From Planctomycetia bacterium (GTDB taxonomy: Bacteria; Planctomycetota; Planctomycetia; Pirellulales; UBA1268): 5,970 nucleotides of DNA. Below are positions 4,910 to 5,970 of this stretch, in pieces. Positions within the stretch are counted from its first letter, which is position 1. Every line of letters starts with the position of its first letter. The notes under the pieces are model-generated. The model ran no database searches, was not told the origin of the DNA, and saw nothing but the letters and a program-made list of their open reading frames with translations. The stretch covers positions 1 through 5,970 of the forward strand of contig RFPF01000193.1 in assembly GCA_009926295.1 (NCBI GenBank), given 5' to 3'. The position numbers and the translations under genes are program-made.

Positions 4910-5970
4910 TCAGCGAATCGACGCAGTGGTGTCGACCGCGGCCGTCCGGGTTGCCGAGGGGTCGAGCGAGAGCTCGACGGCCGTGCCGGCGGCGAGGTCG
5001 ATCGTCTTCACGATCGACTGCTCCTCGCCATCGACCACGTGCGTCACCCGCACCTCGTAGTTCTTCCACGCCTCGCCATCGCGGAGGGTCGTCGTCTCGA
5101 AGAGGCGAGTCGCCCCCTGCGACGACGTCTCGTTGCCCGCGAGCCACACCTTCGCATCGGCGGGCACGTGGAGCGTGAGGCTCGTCTTGGGAGCCGCCTT
5201 GGCAGCCGTGGCCGGCGCGGCGAAGTCGATCGTCGTCCGCTCGCCACCGGTGAGCGACACGACCTTCGTCTCCTCGTGCTGGGTGCCGTCGCGATCGACG
5301 ACCATCCGCACGACGTACTCGTAGTCCTTGCCAGCCTCGAGGCCGCGCGACACGTACCGTCGCAGGCCGCCGGTCGCCGCCGTCTTCGCGCCGTTGACGA
5401 AGATCCGGGCGTCGGCCGGAAGCTTCACGATGAGCAGCGCGGCATCGGCCGGGAGCGCCGTCGAGTCGGTCGCGGCCGGAGTGGGTTTCGAGATCACCTC
5501 GCCGCTCGTGCTCGGGGCGGCGTCGATCACTCGATACGACTCGACAGGCATGCTGCTCGACATCCCCGAGATCGACGAGTAGCCGCTGGAGTAGGCCGCC
5601 GACGAGGAGCCGCCGTACGACCCGTACGAGCCGCCGCCGGACGAACCGCCCGATGATCCACCGGACGATCCGCCGTAAGAGTAGGAGCCGCCGGACGAAC
5701 CACCCGAGGAGCCACCGGAGGAGCCGTGGCTGGAGTGACGGGCCGCCCGCATCGCCCGCTTGTACGCGTGGTGTGAGCCGTGGCTGCCGTACGAACCTGA
5801 GGAGCCGTACGAGCCGTAGCTGCCGCCCGACGACCCGGACGACGCGTAGCCGCCGGAACTGCCACCGGACGACCCGCCCGAACTGCCGCCCGAGGATCCG
5901 CCGGACGAGCCACCGGAACTTCCGCCCGACGAGCCCTGTGCGGCGCGGTAGCGATGGTTCCAGCCTGCCT
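4910..5970 (-). CDS. Ser/Gly-repeat protein with two TIGR03000 (Planctomycetes) domains, 5' end outside window
   Basis: The minus-strand frame is open from the stop at 4910 to the window edge (352 residues), so the start lies beyond 5970. An internal ATG at 5752 sits in the middle of the repeat and is unlikely to be the true start. In order (numbered from the edge): a short GWNHRYRAAQ segment (2-11), a Ser/Gly/Tyr-rich region (about 12-135) with a basic, His-containing stretch HGSHHAYKRAMRAARH (63-78), a linker, then two similar domains of about 72 residues at 178-249 (LLIVKLPADARIFVNG start) and 264-335 (SLTLHVPADAKVWLAG start). Each domain opens with a PADA-type strand, passes through a TxTxG/R turn and a KxYEY or KNYEV strand, and ends in a GERTTIDF or GTAVELSL strand. 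This matches the planctomycete TIGR03000 pattern and is reminiscent of PEGA surface domains. Export is expected but the signal peptide is not in view. Biochemical function is unknown. Confidence 0.85.
   Translation of the reverse strand, partial: AGWNHRYRAAQGSSGGSSGGSSGGSSGGSSGGSSGGSSGGYASSGSSGGSYGSYGSSGSYGSHGSHHAYKRAMRAARHSSHGSSGGSSGGSSGGSYSYGGSSGGSSGGSSGGGSYGSYGGSSSAAYSSGYSSISGMSSSMPVESYRVIDAAPSTSGEVISKPTPAATDSTALPADAALLIVKLPADARIFVNGAKTAATGGLRRYVSRGLEAGKDYEYVVRMVVDRDGTQHEETKVVSLTGGERTTIDFAAPATAAKAAPKTSLTLHVPADAKVWLAGNETSSQGATRLFETTTLRDGEAWKNYEVRVTHVVDGEEQSIVKTIDLAAGTAVELSLDPSATRTAAVDTTASIR
5564..5935 (-). repeat. In-frame Ser-Ser-Gly-Gly tandem repeats and related Ser/Gly/Tyr low-complexity coding region
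   Basis: Within the right-edge gene, SSGG units occur seven times in a row at 5849-5932, three times at 5687-5722 and three times at 5633-5668. Between and after them are GSYGSYG-type units and short SSG runs. The seven units of the first block all differ at nucleotide level (Ser as TCG, TCC or AGT; Gly as GGC, GGA, GGT or GGG). The peptide repeat is therefore older than any recent slippage. The region is predicted to be a flexible or cell-surface stalk-like segment ahead of the two folded domains; that role is inference. Confidence 0.9.

Noticed and set aside
4907..5656. Plus-strand open frame (249 codons) opposite the TIGR03000-domain gene
   Set aside because: Arg-rich antisense shadow with no domain; the opposite strand has two recognisable domains and a terminator.
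5527..5913. Minus-strand 128-codon frame rich in Ala, Arg and Pro across the repeat
   Set aside because: It is the SSGG repeat read out of frame; the repeat frame continues into the folded domains.

Overview
The window is a GC-rich stretch in which every supported gene lies on the minus strand, so it reads from high to low coordinates. The best taxonomic clue is the gene at the right edge. It carries two tandem copies of a domain I recognise as the Planctomycetes-specific TIGR03000 type, behind a Ser/Gly repeat. A gene pair made of an HTTM-type membrane protein and a small single-pass protein, and a small stand-alone Ser/Thr kinase among housekeeping genes, also fit a planctomycete chromosome. 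Genus cannot be told from this sequence.

Layout in transcription order. (1) 5970-4910: 3' part of a probably exported Ser/Gly-repeat protein with two TIGR03000 domains; its start is outside the window. (2) 4871-4835: a strong intrinsic terminator closing that unit. (3) 4804-640: a tight five-gene cluster, made of a small single-pass membrane protein, an HTTM-family polytopic membrane protein, aspartate-semialdehyde dehydrogenase (asd), tRNA pseudouridine synthase A (truA) and a minimal Ser/Thr protein kinase. The junctions are a 4-nt ATGA overlap, a second 4-nt ATGA overlap, a 4-nt gap and a 34-nt overlap, so these five genes are very probably one translationally coupled operon. (4) 563-1: N-terminal part of accA (carboxyltransferase alpha subunit of acetyl-CoA carboxylase), 76 nt after the kinase stop and running off the left edge.

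The cluster mixes amino-acid/cell-wall precursor synthesis (asd), tRNA modification (truA), signalling (the kinase) and probably fatty-acid synthesis (accA) with a two-gene membrane module of unknown function. No RNA genes, CRISPR arrays, insertion sequences or attachment sites were seen, and no intergenic gap exceeds about 105 nt. There is no sign of a defence or mobile system. The more unusual points are the repeat/domain structure of the right-edge protein, the HTTM pair, the variant motifs of the kinase, and the very short space between the terminator and the next operon.
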